Shown one piece after another: positions 26,001 through 34,240 of a stretch of 64,000 bases of DNA. Origin of the DNA: Synaphobranchus kaupii (taxonomy: Eukaryota; Chordata; Actinopteri; Anguilliformes; Synaphobranchidae); NCBI GenBank assembly GCA_029718625.1, contig CM056376.1, positions 29,949,883 to 30,013,882 of the forward strand. Reading direction: 5' to 3'. The translations under genes were made by a program, and so were the position numbers. Position 1 is the first letter of the stretch. The number at the start of each line of letters is the position of its first letter. Below the pieces are notes generated by a model. That model made no database searches. It worked only from the letters and a program-made list of their open reading frames with translations, and was not told the origin of the DNA.

Positions 26001-29000
26001 GGAACCCGAGGGTCACTCTTACAGAGCTCCAGCGTATCCTTGTGGAGATGGGAGAACCTTTCAGAAGATCAACCATCCAGGCAGCACTCCACCAATCAGG
26101 TCTTTATGGTAGAATGGCCAGACGGAAGCCCCTCCTTAGTAAAAGGCACATCACAGCCCGCTTGGAGTTTGCCAAAAGGCACCTAGAGGACTCTCAAATC
26201 AAGATTCTCTGGTCTGATGAAACCAAAATTGAACTTTTTGGCCTGAATACCAAGCGTTACATCTGGAGGAAACCAGACACCGCTCATCACCTGGCTAATA
26301 CCATCCCTACAGTGAAGCATGGCGGTGGCAGCATCATGATGTGGGGATGTTTTTCAGCAGCGGGAACGGGGCGACTAGTCCTGATAGAAGGAAAGATGAA
26401 TGCAGCTAAGTACACTGAGATCCTTGAAGAAAACCTGCTCCAGAGCGCTCTGGACCTCAGACTGGGGCGAAGGTTTACCTTCCAACATGACAATGACCTG
26501 AAGCACACAGCCAAGAGAACAAAGGAGTGGCTTCGGGGGAAAATCTTTGCATGTCCTTGAGTGGCCCAGCCAGAGCCCAGACCTGAATCCAATTGAACAT
26601 CTGTGGAAAGAGCTGAAAATGGCTGTGTACCGACGCTCCCCATCCAACCTGACGGAGCTTGCAAGGATATGCCAAGAGGAATGGGCAAAAATGTCCAGAA
26701 ACATGTGTGCCAAGCTCGTAGCTTCTTTCCCAAGACGCCTTGAAGCTGTAATCGCTGTCAAAGGTGCAGCAACCAAGTATTAGGCTAAGGGTGTGTACAG
26801 ATATGTAACCCCTAAATAACCTATTTTTGTCAGTAAAATAAAATTGCATATTTTCTAAAAACCTGTTTTCACTTCGTCATTATTGGATATTGTGTGTAGA
26901 TGTTTGAGGCAAAAAATGAACTCAATCTATTGTAGAATATGTCTGTAACGTAATAAAACGTGGATAGGTGAAAGGATTGTTCAGACTTTCCGACTTGACT
27001 GTATGTGCTAGGGGTGTAATGGTACACAAAAGTCACAGTTCGGTATGTTTTCGGTACAGCGGAAAAAAAGAAATGCAAAACATAAAATTGCTTTTCATTT
27101 ATTATGAAGTTATAAACTTGTAAACAGTAGCTAATTGGCCATAATTTCCTGAACAAAGGAAGGCACATATCTTTCTTTCTTAAAAGCTATGGCGTTGTTA
27201 TTGCTTTTGCCCGGTCTGAATTAGTGGAGGCAGCTTAAATGCCATGGGGAGCTGGGTTTGCACTCCACTCTGTTTTTCCTTGTACCAGTTCGCCATACTG
27301 ACGAGGCTGGGCTGTGCTAACCCTGCATTCGTTTATGGTCGGAGGTCGGATTTGGGAAACTTGTCGTTTCCGTGTCATTACCGACATCACTGCGTTCGCG
27401 GTGCACAACTGGGGACTTGGGTTGCATTCCAATCTCTTATTTTTACTCCTTGCATCCTCTCCTCGTGTCCTTTCCTCGCTTCTTAGCTCCGCCCAATGGA
27501 GGACGCGAGGAAAGGATGCAAGGATCAGATACGAGGATAGAGGAAACGAGGCAACATGCATTAGGCAATTGGAACATTCTTGCTCAATCAAGCGTCAGCA
27601 TCATATTATGCTCACGTACTTAACTATAATACTTTTTAAACCTACTTTTTCATGAATAAACGGTGCTTTTGTTAGTTATTGAGAACGAGTGTCATTATGG
27701 ATTAGCGCTTTATAATAAATGGAAAGGAACGGTAACATTGCATTTGTGTAGGGGTGTGCCTGCGACGTGGCAGATGTGGCAGATGTGGAGAGTGGTGGAT
27801 TATTTATACACGTCACGCGTTCTGAGAAAAGGCTTCCGCAAAAGGCTACACTTGTGTTTCCTCACTGAAGCATCCTCCGGGAGCTTCCTTATTCCCCACT
27901 CCTAATTCCTTATTCCCCACTCCTAATTCCTCCGTGGAGAATTTAGCGGTTTGGTATGTCCTTAAAGATGGCGAACCTCGATCGATTTCCGGGTCAGGTG
28001 AGGACAGAGGAGAAGAGGACAGATAAAATAAGCGATTTGAATCAGAGACCCTCTCCCAGGGGGAGACAACAATCATTGGTCTAAAACGCGTAACGCCTCA
28101 ATGAGACCGACAGTGACACCAAAGGCTGTTTCGGGCTGTATTTTTTGAATGGAAGTCAATGGAGAAGATCCCTTAGCACCCTGAACAAGCTTCTGTTTTG
28201 TGGACACTGTTCGTGACATAATAAATTGATTGCCTTGTCGCTCATCTTCAACATGTTTGTCATCACATACTCATTTTGGAGCGAGCTATGATGGGTCTAC
28301 TACGAAAAAAATACTGTTTTGTGAGATGATAGACAGTAGGGAATGTTGCAGCAGTTAGAATTCATTTACGACACTACAGGCCCAGCGTCTCCGAGCTAGC
28401 ACCCAAACTGTGGGACAAGTATCTGAAATCGATTGCTCCATGCCTGTATACCATTGTTTAACAATAAAATATAAATCGGTGTTAGATTGTGTATCTGTTA
28501 GCGAGTTCGTTTTTGAAAGGATGTTTAACGGTAACTTATACCATCGCTAACATCCAAATTTGCGCTTTTTTCTACTCTTGGAATTCCACAAACATTCTAC
28601 CAAAATATCAGTGTATAGATCACATCGACATGTCACGTCTACCTGCAGCAGTAACGTTAAATTGCAATAATAGGTCGAGACAAGCACTTTTTAAAATTCT
28701 TCTAGTCGGGGTTGTTGATTTCCCGATCCATGATTTCCGACATGGAACTCCTAGTTGGAAGGGCATTTTATTACATTTTGCCTAGTCAGATATCGGGATT
28801 CCTAGTTGGAAATGAAAAAAAAAAAACGAATGCAGCATTAATTCAGTTGCTGCGCTCATGGGCTGAACTAAAAACATCCGGCTCTTCGGTGGGGGAACTC
28901 GGAGTTTTGAATTTAAGTTCCGCACACAAAAAAGAGTTCTGCACATGCGTGGTTAAAGCTAGACTATTCATTAGGCTCACAACGCGCACCGAACCGAAAG

Positions 29001-32000
29001 CCATGTACCGAACGGTTCGGTACGAATATGTGTACCGTTACACCCCAAATATGTGCACAAATCATTAGCTAAAAGAAAGAGATTTTTCTTGTATGTTTTC
29101 TTTGTCTGTTCTGACTATTATCTGTGTTCTAATAGGTCTTATCAGGTTTGTTGTATAGCCTGTTTTGTACCCTGAGTATAATGCCAGTGGTAGTAATAAA
29201 CAGAATAAATTAATGTGCTTACTTTCTGACTACTGTCCAAGTCTGAGATTATGACTATCTGTTGCAGGAGTTTGAAATCTCTGGTTTGTAGGAGTTTGGG
29301 ATCCCTGGTGTGGGACAGGTGTGGGTCTGTATGAGGATCCTGATTGTGGGAATTCTGCAGGTATTATGCTGGATGGGCAGACAAGTGGGAGGGGAAAACC
29401 ATTCCGATCGATGGCGACTTCTTCTGCTACACGCGACATGAGCCCATCGGCGTGTGCGGCCAGATCATCCCGGTGAGAGATGGGGGGAGGGGACCTGGCA
29501 ATCTGCCTGGGGAATGTGACAGTGGAGACTGTGTGTGTGCTCACGCCAGACACACAGCTGACAGCGGATGGCTGCTGGAGCCAAGCAGCAGGAAAACCAC
29601 CTGGCAAGACCTCACCATTAAATATAGTGCGCGTGTATGCGTGCAATTATTGTATTGTAATTATTGTATAGTATTTTTAAGTGCAGTGTAACTGGTGTGT
29701 AATAAGCGCAGTGTGACTGGTATGTGACTGGTGTGTAATAAGCGCAGTGTAACTGGTGTGTTATAAGCGTAGTGTGACTGGTGTCTTACAAGCGCAGTGT
29801 GACTGGCGTGTTATAAACGCAGTGTGACTGGCGTGTTATAAGCGCAGTGTATCTGGCGTGATATAAGCGCAGTGTGACTAGTTTGTTGTATCTGCCCTTC
29901 TCCCTGCAGTGGAACTTCCCCCTCGTGATGCAGGCGTGGAAGCTGGGTCCAGCTCTGGCCACAGGGAACACAGTGGTGATGAAGGTGGCTGAACAGACAC
30001 CACTCACAGCTCTGTATGTGGCCAACCTCATCAAGGAGGTCAGTGTGGCCACCACACAGACACGCACACACACATACACATTATACTTACTGACAATATG
30101 ATATGATATGCTTTATTGGCATGACTGCAGTAGGTACAATATTGCCAAAGCAGGCGAAATAAGAATAGTTAAAATGGAACATGTAGGTAGATATGGTTAT
30201 TATAAATAAAAAAAATGTAATAGCAATAACAACAACAATAATAATGCAATGTAACAATAATATAACAGCATTGAGTTACTCACTGTCTCTATGGCTATGG
30301 CATTCAGAAACAAATTGTGCCGCAAGGTGTGTCCCTCTCCTAGAATGAGTGGCAATTTCTCTTTCTCATCCAGGAGTAGAAAATTTGGAATTTGGTTTTC
30401 AAATTTCTCCTAGTATTTCTCTCCTCGTATTTGGAATTTTTCACAATTTAGGAGGAAGTGCATCTCTGTCTCAACCTTACCTGCCGTACAGTGACCACTT
30501 ATTCTTTGCTCTTTTGGTAACCAAGATTTTTTTATGCCTGCCTTTTTCAATGGCTAGACTGTGGTCCCTCCCTTTCTCACCTGCAGGTGGGATTCCCGGC
30601 CGGAGTGGTGAATATTATCCCTGGAATGGGGCCCTCCGCAGGAGCAGCCATCGCCTCCCACATGGACGTGGACAAGGTGGCCTTTACAGGGTCTACAGAG
30701 GTCAGAGCCCTACTGGACACTAAACACTACGTACTGCACACTGCATACTGTACACTGCACTCAACAGTGTGAACACCGCACTGAACACTGAACACTACAT
30801 ACTGCATAGAAAACACGACGCTGAACACTACACACTGCACTAAACACTACACTGAACACTAAACATTGAACACGGCATACTAAACAGAACACACTGTACT
30901 GCACAATGAACACTGCATACTAAACACTGCTTACTGCACACTACACACTATACACGAATGTAACGCATTACATAACGCTGTAATGAATTAAGCATGCTCA
31001 TGTGTGGCAGTGCTTTACCTGTGACCTTTGACCTGTTCCGCAGGTGGGTCGTCTGATCCAGCAGGCATCTGGCAGCAGCAACCTGAAAAAGGTAACGCTG
31101 GAACTGGGAGGAAAAAGCCCCAACATCGTCATGTCTGACGCCAACAGTGAGTCTCCTCCCCCTCTCCCTCCTGACCACTAACCTGCTGTATTGTGTGTGT
31201 GTGTATAGTGTGTGTGTAATATGTATTGTGTGTGTTTCAGTGTAAGATGCGGTGGAGCAGTGTGTGTATGTGTATAATATGTGTGTGTGTGTATAATATG
31301 TGTAATGTGTGTGTTTCAGTGGAAGACGCGGTGGAGCAGTCGCACTTAGCGCTCTTCTTTAACCAGGGCCAGTGCTGCTGTGCTGGCTCACGCACATTCG
31401 TGCAGGAGAGCATCTATAATGAGTTTATAGAGCGCAGCGTGGAGCGCGCCAATAAGACGGTGGTGGGCGACCCCTTCAACCTCAACACCGAGCAGGGGCC
31501 CCAGGTAAGGACCGGCCAGCAGCTCAAAGGGGCCAAACAGCGACCTGTTTAACCTCAGCAGTGAGCAGGGGCCCCAGGTAAGGACTGGCCAGTGGCTCCC
31601 AAAGGCCAAGTAGCCGCTCTGCCTGTGATGGGTTCAAATTCATAGGACGCACAGATACAAAGGCATATAGATGACAGTTTGGTACAATCAGGCAACATCA
31701 GTACGCCAGTAAATAAATTTAAAATGGCGGCCTGTGTTAGGTTAGGATAGTCTCAGTAGCCTGGACCAAGACAGGTGGTCATCACGCTTTGTCCCTGGAG
31801 AGCCATTGGATGCGGCTGCTAGTTTCCACTTGCAAACAATAAAGACCCCAGAACAGCTAACCGTGCAATGAACTGCTCCAACTGATCAATTAAGAGCACA
31901 CCCTGTGGGTCTCCAAGGCCAAGAGTGAATACTACTGGTGCAATGCCAAATGCAGTGCTCACTGGGAAGGCATGTAGTTTAGTAAGGTGTGTAATCTCCT

Positions 32001-33661
32001 GATAAGGACTACAAATCCCATGCACTCAGCAGTGACCCCTCCCTGGGTTCTGACGTCATGTGGCTTGGTGTTTCCTGCCCATTCCAGGTGGATGAGGAGC
32101 AGTTCCAGAAGATTCTGGGCTACATCAGCTCAGGGAAGCGGGAGGGGGCCAAGCTGATGTGCGGGGGAGGGGTGGCAGCCGACCGCGGATATTTCATCCA
32201 GCCGACCATCTTCGGAGACGTCCAGGACAACATGACCATCGCCCGCGAGGAGGTACAGGACCGGCCCCCATCATGCGCCCACGTCTGACGTACTCACTTG
32301 AGTACTCTATAGAATCTGTGGCCATAGGGTGATTTCTGGTTTCACCGTCATCTCCACGGTTTTCCGGTTTTCACTCTCCTAATCCCACTGGCAGATATTT
32401 GGGCCAGTGATGCAGATCCTGAAGTTTAAGAACATGGAGGAGGTGCTGGAGAGAGCCAATGACAGCCAGTATGGACTGGCAGCCGCCGTCTTCACCAAGG
32501 ACATCGACAAGGCGCACTACATCTCCAACGGGCTGCGTGCTGGCACTGTGTGGTAGGGCACCCGTATAGACCCATCCTACTCACCGTACAGGCCCCTCCC
32601 ACCCATCCCTGCAGACCCCTCCCACTCACCTACACCTTTCCCATGGACCCCCACAGACCTCCTCCCACCCACCCCTACAGACCTTAACTCCTCCCACTCC
32701 CACAGGCCCCTCCCACCCACCCCTACAGACTTTAACCCCTCCTACTCCCACAGGCCCATGCCACCCATCCCTGCAGAGCCCTCCCACTCACCCCACAGGC
32801 CCATCCCTGCAGACCTTAACCACTCCCACCCATCCCTGCAGAGCCCTCCCACTCACCCCACAGGCCCATCCCTGCAGACCTTAACCACTCCCACCCATCC
32901 CTGCAGAGCCCTCCCACTCACCCCACAGGCCCATCCCTGCAGACCTTAACCACTCCCACCCATCCCTGCAGACTTCTGCCTCTCACCTACACCCCTCCCA
33001 CCGACCTCCTCCCACCCAGCAGCAGGACAAGGGCAGTGATTGGTTTCTCTTATTTTCAGGATAAACTGCTATGACGTGTTTGCACCCCAGGCTCCCTTCG
33101 GTGGCTACAAAGCCTCTGGGAACGGCCGGGAGCTGGGCCAGTACGGACTGGACAACTACACTGAAGTCAAAACGGTGAGAGAGCGCCCCCTGCAGAACTG
33201 AGCTGCGTTCACACAGCGTCTCACTGTGCACCAGCAATAAAGTGTACAGTGTAGTGCCCTTCCTCAGACACAAGACACTGCAAGACCCACTTACGAACTG
33301 CGGTGTGATAAAAAGTAGCGGGTTGACATTGCGTGCTCCGGAGGATCCGGTTCAGTGATGAATCTGTGAGCATTCCAAATTAGGGACAAAAGGGAGGAAC
33401 ATTCTAATCACATATTTGTGATCGCACAGTTTAAAGGGTTAATATTTTGAAATGCAATAGATCACAATCACTTATCCAGAGTGTCCATAGTGCTTTAACT
33501 TTCCTGGAAAATGTGGCCCACACCATTACAGAACCACCAGAACATCTTTGCTGTTATTCCCATGGTTCTGCACTGCCCTGTTTGTATGACGGTTGTAAAA
33601 TGTTTGCTTGCATTTTGCTGTCTTCCAGGTGACAATTAAGGTTCCCCAGAAAAACTCATAA
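7003..33661 (+). CDS. aldh2: Mitochondrial aldehyde dehydrogenase (ALDH2), 13 exons
   Basis: NAD-dependent oxidation of acetaldehyde and other aldehydes to acids in the mitochondrial matrix; the family works as a homotetramer. Coding exons: 7003-7119, 12657-12761, 13310-13450, 25226-25305, 29361-29472, 29910-30038, 30587-30700, 31044-31146, 31320-31504, 32088-32252, 32395-32552, 33060-33174, 33629-33661. All borders are GT/AG and phases join to 518 codons plus TAA; human ALDH2 has 517. The N-terminus ([16 protein letters not shown]) is Arg-rich and lacks acidic residues, as a matrix-targeting sequence should. Visible key residues: Asn187 in WNF, Lys210 in [14 protein letters not shown] at 263-266, general base Glu286 in LELGGK, nucleophile Cys320 in GQCCCAG, and Glu505 in YTEVK, the position changed to Lys in the human ALDH2*2 variant. 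No frameshift or stop is present. MAPKAPK5 follows 4 kb downstream as in other vertebrates. Confidence 0.97.
7960..8044. repeat. (TG)n microsatellite, ALDH2 intron 1
   Basis: A long TG run (pure from about 7973 to 8044) preceded by a short TATG stretch. It gives spurious poly-Cys-Val and poly-Thr-His reading frames on the two strands. Confidence 0.95.
8779..9962 (-). mobile_element. hAT element with BED zinc-finger exon
   Basis: Terminal inverted repeats TAGGGGTGTCACGAT and ATCGTGACACCCCTA are perfect over 15 bp, and the 8-bp target duplication ATGATTAC is exact on both sides, as expected for hAT. The 1184-bp element is internally deleted: apart from the BED-like frame at 9304-9606 no transposase core is present. 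A block near 9065-9175 is repeated near 9220-9330. Confidence 0.9.
9304..9606 (-). pseudogene. BED zinc-finger fragment of hAT transposase
   Basis: A 100-residue frame starting [13 protein letters not shown]. Residues about 25-75 have the BED finger pattern: an aromatic VWQHFAF start, Cys-x2-Cys in VCRLC, then HIRRHH. BED fingers form the N-terminus of many hAT transposases and of host ZBED proteins. No dimerisation or catalytic domain follows, so it is the remaining 5' coding part of a deleted transposase, inside ALDH2 intron 1 and antisense to it. Confidence 0.75.
10113..12172. mobile_element. Non-autonomous Tc1-like element, ALDH2 intron 1
   Basis: The ends CAGTGAGCACCATAATTCAT and its inverted counterpart are flanked by TA. 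Much of the interior is an imperfect inverted repeat. Positions about 10365-10640 closely match the left arm of the palindromic element at 58798-59965, although the two have different outer ends. A block of roughly 105 bp around 10745-10900 is partly duplicated in tandem. A hAT MITE (10900-11651) is nested inside. No transposase frame is present. Confidence 0.82.
10900..11651. mobile_element. hAT-type MITE (752 bp) nested in the Tc1-like element
   Basis: Terminal repeats beginning CAGGGGTTCCCAAACCGGTC extend about 90 bp at each end in inverted orientation, with an exact 8-bp duplication ACCTAGGT outside them. The rest is a looser inverted repeat without coding capacity. Same family as 20629-20913 and the remnant at 6803-6854. 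Confidence 0.88.
12173..12656. other. End of ALDH2 intron 1
   Basis: No repeat or gene recognised apart from the acceptor CCACAG before exon 2. Confidence 0.5.
12657..12761 (+). CDS. aldh2: ALDH2 exon 2 (residues 40-74)
   Basis: Encodes [20 protein letters not shown] and onward to VAEGDK; phase 0 on both sides. The donor GTCTGTGAG is weaker than the consensus and is followed directly by a TG/CG repeat. Confidence 0.95.
12775..13050. repeat. TG/CG alternating repeat, ALDH2 intron 2
   Basis: About 275 bp of almost strictly alternating purine-pyrimidine sequence (TGTG, TGCG and CGCG units). It explains the Cys/Val/Arg- and Thr/His-rich frames on both strands, which are not genes. Confidence 0.92.
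13310..13450 (+). CDS. aldh2: ALDH2 exon 3 (residues 75-121)
   Basis: Encodes [20 protein letters not shown] through RDAAYLA. The acceptor TTTCTCTCAG follows a second, shorter CG/TG repeat (about 13262-13294); donor GTGAGT. Confidence 0.96.
13636..13898 (-). repeat. Interspersed repeat, inverted relative to 27691-28005
   Basis: The reverse complement matches the segment inside the hAT element of intron 4, including GGATTAGCG and ATAATAAATGGAA near one end and TCGATCGA near the other. No coding sequence or clear ends of its own. The two copies flank exon 4 in opposite orientation. Confidence 0.7.
13901..14540. mobile_element. Probable non-autonomous DNA transposon
   Basis: The left end (CCTCTTTCACATATGCA) and right end (TGCATGTGTGAAAGGGG) are inverted repeats, and further inverted similarity with CCGGAA motifs lies inside. 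I could not settle the target duplication (AAT/ATT-like), so the superfamily is open. No transposase. Confidence 0.55.
14598..15640. repeat. Pair of inverted 100-bp arms
   Basis: Positions 14598-14695 and 15543-15640 are inverted copies of about 100 bp sharing GCGCGTAAGCATAATATTTG and GACGTTTTTGTTTCCCA, separated by about 850 bp. Probably the ends of another decayed DNA transposon. Confidence 0.55.
15770..16880. other. ALDH2 intron 3 sequence without a recognised gene
   Basis: The only structure seen is a direct repeat of about 32 bp (ATGAATGGCTGTGTTGGTAA) at about 16103 and again at about 16219. Confidence 0.5.
16888..17049 (+). pseudogene. Possible PIF/Harbinger transposase fragment
   Basis: One frame reads [20 protein letters not shown], then [17 protein letters not shown] and DHGWGYT. 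This resembles the N-terminal part of HARBI1-like nucleases of fish Harbinger elements (acidic stretch, FRLSR helix). It is short and lacks the catalytic triad. Assignment is from memory of the family. Confidence 0.4.
17557..17608 (-). pseudogene. Possible first coding exon of a transposon protein
   Basis: ATG followed by [16 protein letters not shown] and then a consensus-like donor (GTAAGT). It may belong to the same decayed element as 16888-17049, since Harbinger elements carry a second Myb-like gene, but no downstream exon was found. Confidence 0.25.
17880..19235. other. ALDH2 intron 3 sequence without a recognised gene
   Basis: AT-rich with short homopolymers; no coding or repeat structure that I could define. 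Confidence 0.5.
19236..20170 (-). mobile_element. L2-clade LINE, 5'-truncated
   Basis: On the - strand the conceptual protein reads [57 protein letters not shown] and [12 protein letters not shown], the C-terminal reverse-transcriptase and post-RT region of fish L2 retrotransposons. The frame breaks near 19890. The 3' tail contains the common teleost motif CAGACGCTTTTATCCAAAGC (read on the + strand at 19260-19279) and ends in a short ATGTA repeat, as L2 tails do. Confidence 0.88.
20328..20366. repeat. Left remnant of the 36-bp minisatellite
   Basis: One monomer (GTGTGCTTTAGACCAGAGTG) separated from the main array at 22282-23396 by the hAT-like insertion at 20367-22281. Confidence 0.8.
20367..22281. 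mobile_element. hAT-like element inserted in the 36-bp minisatellite
   Basis: The right end (AAGTATTTGTACTTCGTTAC to CTCTG) is a common fish hAT-type terminus, and the left end is a degenerate inverted match with ACTTAAGTA. The flanking 8-mers GTGTACTG and TTGTACTG match at 7 of 8. A second MITE is nested at 20629-20913. The remaining interior is AG-rich and has no transposase frame. Confidence 0.65.
20629..20913. mobile_element. hAT-type MITE (285 bp)
   Basis: Ends CAGTGGTTGTCAAACTCGGT and GACTGAGTTTGAGAACCACT are inverted repeats, with an exact 8-bp duplication ATCTACGT on each side. A short relative of the 752-bp MITE at 10900-11651. Confidence 0.88.
22282..23396. repeat. 36-bp minisatellite, about 31 copies
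   Basis: Monomer centred on CTTTAGGCCAGAGTGTAACA. Because 36 is a multiple of 3 and the monomer lacks stops in several frames, both strands show frames of 388 codons with a 12-residue period ([12 protein letters not shown] on the + strand). No start context, splice site or known domain supports coding. Confidence 0.95.
23402..24770. other. ALDH2 intron 3 sequence without a recognised gene
   Basis: At about 24485-24615 a block containing GACCTCTAGCGGTTGCTGAG is repeated three to four times. Otherwise no structure was recognised. Confidence 0.5.
24771..24896 (+). repeat. Retroelement 3' tail
   Basis: The segment containing GAAGCACTTTGAATTGCATT and CTATACAAATAAACTTGACT, ending in a CTTGA tandem repeat, is the typical 3' end of a fish LINE or its SINE partner. 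No coding part remains. Confidence 0.55.
25226..25305 (+). CDS. aldh2: ALDH2 exon 4 (residues 122-148)
   Basis: Encodes [11 protein letters not shown] through VVKCF; the last Arg codon is split AG/G with exon 5. It is isolated between two transposon-rich introns of 11.8 and 4.1 kb. Confidence 0.95.
25367..27001 (+). mobile_element. Tc1-like transposon, ALDH2 intron 4
   Basis: A 1635-bp element, ends CAGTCAAGCCGGAAAGTCTG and inverted counterpart, flanked by TA. Inverted repeats of roughly 180-200 bp place it among the long-inverted-repeat Tc1 elements of fish. Same family as 44938-46790 and 52387-54027. It lies within the left target duplication of the hAT element at 27009. Confidence 0.93.
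25772..26783 (+). pseudogene. Tc1 transposase, frameshifted
   Basis: Starts [20 protein letters not shown] with a paired-like helix-turn-helix ([20 protein letters not shown]) and a GRP-rich linker. DDE residues: [24 protein letters not shown], and [11 protein letters not shown], the last in a different frame after a 1-bp insertion near 26537. It also has a 9-bp in-frame deletion near 26197 relative to the other copies. Not able to make full-length transposase. Confidence 0.88.
27009..29048. mobile_element. hAT-type element, ALDH2 intron 4
   Basis: Ends TAGGGGTGTAATGGTACAC and GTGTACCGTTACACCCCAA are inverted repeats. The right duplication is ATATGTGC; the left copy is the same once the Tc1 insertion at 25367-27001 and one TA are taken out. 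The interior lacks a transposase frame and contains the repeat shared with 13636-13898. Confidence 0.85.
27691..28005 (+). repeat. Interspersed repeat inside the hAT element
   Basis: Inverted partner of 13636-13898. A 19-23 bp motif (TTCCTTATTCCCCACTCC) is repeated near 27886-27930. Confidence 0.7.
29361..29472 (+). CDS. aldh2: ALDH2 exon 5 (residues 148-185)
   Basis: Encodes [20 protein letters not shown] through GVCGQIIP; phase 2 to 0, acceptor TTCTGCAG, donor GTGAGA. Confidence 0.96.
29690..29885. repeat. 25-bp minisatellite, ALDH2 intron 5
   Basis: About eight degenerate copies of a unit containing GTGACTGGTGTGTTATAAGC, ending just before the exon 6 acceptor. Confidence 0.85.
29910..30038 (+). 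CDS. aldh2: ALDH2 exon 6 (residues 186-228)
   Basis: Starts [20 protein letters not shown]. Holds Asn187 (oxyanion hole) and Lys210 (NAD binding); ends NLIKE with donor GTCAGT. Confidence 0.96.
30093..30545 (-). mobile_element. LINE 3' fragment
   Basis: On the - strand one frame reads [16 protein letters not shown], the Cys-His-Cys motif found near the C-terminus of many non-LTR retrotransposon proteins. It then runs through degraded sequence to a tail matching GCTTTATTGGCATGACTGCA on the + strand. The clade cannot be fixed. Confidence 0.6.
30587..30700 (+). CDS. aldh2: ALDH2 exon 7 (residues 229-266)
   Basis: Encodes [20 protein letters not shown] through VAFTGSTE, the Rossmann loop (GSTE) that contacts NAD. 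The acceptor CACCTGCAG is directly followed by GTG. Confidence 0.96.
30701..31043. repeat. Degenerate ACACTG-rich repeat, ALDH2 intron 7
   Basis: From about 30715 to 30955 the sequence is built of irregular units such as GAACACTACACTGCACTAAA; no coding content. Confidence 0.7.
31044..31146 (+). CDS. aldh2: ALDH2 exon 8 (residues 267-301)
   Basis: Encodes [20 protein letters not shown] and [14 protein letters not shown]; contains the general base Glu286. Codon 301 (A/TG, Met) is split with exon 9. Confidence 0.96.
31320..31504 (+). CDS. aldh2: ALDH2 exon 9 with catalytic Cys (residues 301-362)
   Basis: Encodes [20 protein letters not shown] with nucleophile Cys320 at the middle of three Cys, then AGSRTFVQ and onward to EQGPQ. 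Donor GTAAGG. The 3' end and donor are duplicated in tandem downstream (31540-31612). Confidence 0.96.
31467..31612. repeat. 73-bp tandem duplication of an exon end and 5' splice site
   Basis: Copy 1 (31467-31539) contains the last 38 bases of ALDH2 exon 9 and its donor; copy 2 (31540-31612) repeats them, including GAGCAGGGGCCCCAG/GTAAGG at 31577/31578. If the second donor were used, the extended exon would read into TAA at about 31550. Confidence 0.85.
31613..32087. other. ALDH2 intron 9 remainder
   Basis: No gene or repeat family recognised. Confidence 0.5.
32088..32252 (+). CDS. aldh2: ALDH2 exon 10 (residues 363-417)
   Basis: Encodes [20 protein letters not shown], then [20 protein letters not shown] and onward to IAREE; phase 0 both sides. 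Confidence 0.96.
32395..32552 (+). CDS. aldh2: ALDH2 exon 11 (residues 418-470)
   Basis: Encodes [20 protein letters not shown] through GLRAGTV, with the NAD-ribose-binding Glu in the residues just before it (EE/IFGPV). The Trp codon is split TG/G; donor GTAGGG. Confidence 0.96.
32570..32995. repeat. Pro/CT-rich minisatellite, ALDH2 intron 11
   Basis: Units built from CCCTCCCACCCATCCCTGCA; between about 32760 and 32960 a longer unit of about 63 bp is repeated three times. Confidence 0.85.
33060..33174 (+). CDS. aldh2: ALDH2 exon 12 (residues 470-508)
   Basis: Encodes [20 protein letters not shown], then [18 protein letters not shown]. Glu505 (in YTEVK) is the residue whose Lys variant inactivates human ALDH2; here it is the active Glu. 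Confidence 0.96.
33629..33661 (+). CDS. aldh2: ALDH2 exon 13 (residues 509-518 and stop)
   Basis: [10 protein letters not shown] then TAA, almost the same as the mammalian C-terminus (KVPQKNS). Confidence 0.95.
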   Translation: MTIKVPQKNS

Positions 33662-34240
33662 AAAGAAAACCCTGTGACTCGTGTGGAAATGTAAACATGG
33701 AAGAGAATGAATAAGAAACCTACGATATCAGTATGTTCTACATGTAAGGCTTTACCAAACAGGCCTGCTTGTTTAGCTCATACCTCCAAACTGCTCAAAT
33801 TACACCCTTAAACCCCCCCTTTTTCTGTGAATGGGCACTTTAAATAACAGAAAGCACAACTGTGTAAGCTGAAGAGATATTTTTATTCATTTTTGTCAAC
33901 TTGCTTATTTACTGATAGTGGCACATAATGTATATAGTCTTTGCAGATCTGAAGGCTGAATTTGTAGCGGGGGTGACCACTGTAACTATTTCAAAAAAAC
34001 TTTGACTTGGAACCTTGACCCGTTGTAAATGTGTGCAGCAGCAAGCACAATTTGAAAAAATAGATATTTTTGATAAATGTAATGTTCTTCCTTTACACAC
34101 ACACTAACATATTGAATCTCCAAGTCCAGTTATTTTTTTATTCAGTCATGCCTAAATTCAGTCATCCCTTTAAAAAAAAAACTCCTTTGTTATCTGCCTG
34201 GTCCGATTTGTATAATAAAGGCATAAAATGCTGATCTGAT
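33662..34240 (+). other. aldh2: ALDH2 3' UTR
   Basis: Runs from the stop codon to shortly after AATAAA at 34214-34219, followed by TG-rich sequence. The exact cleavage site is inferred. Confidence 0.7.
34214..34219 (+). terminator. Poly(A) signal of ALDH2
   Basis: Canonical AATAAA 553 bases after the stop codon, with TG/T-rich sequence 20-50 bases downstream. Confidence 0.75.

Noticed and set aside
31226..31552. Single ALDH2 frame extending past the exon 9 donor
   Set aside because: The donor at 31504/31505 and the fit of exon 10 show that the extra residues are intronic.
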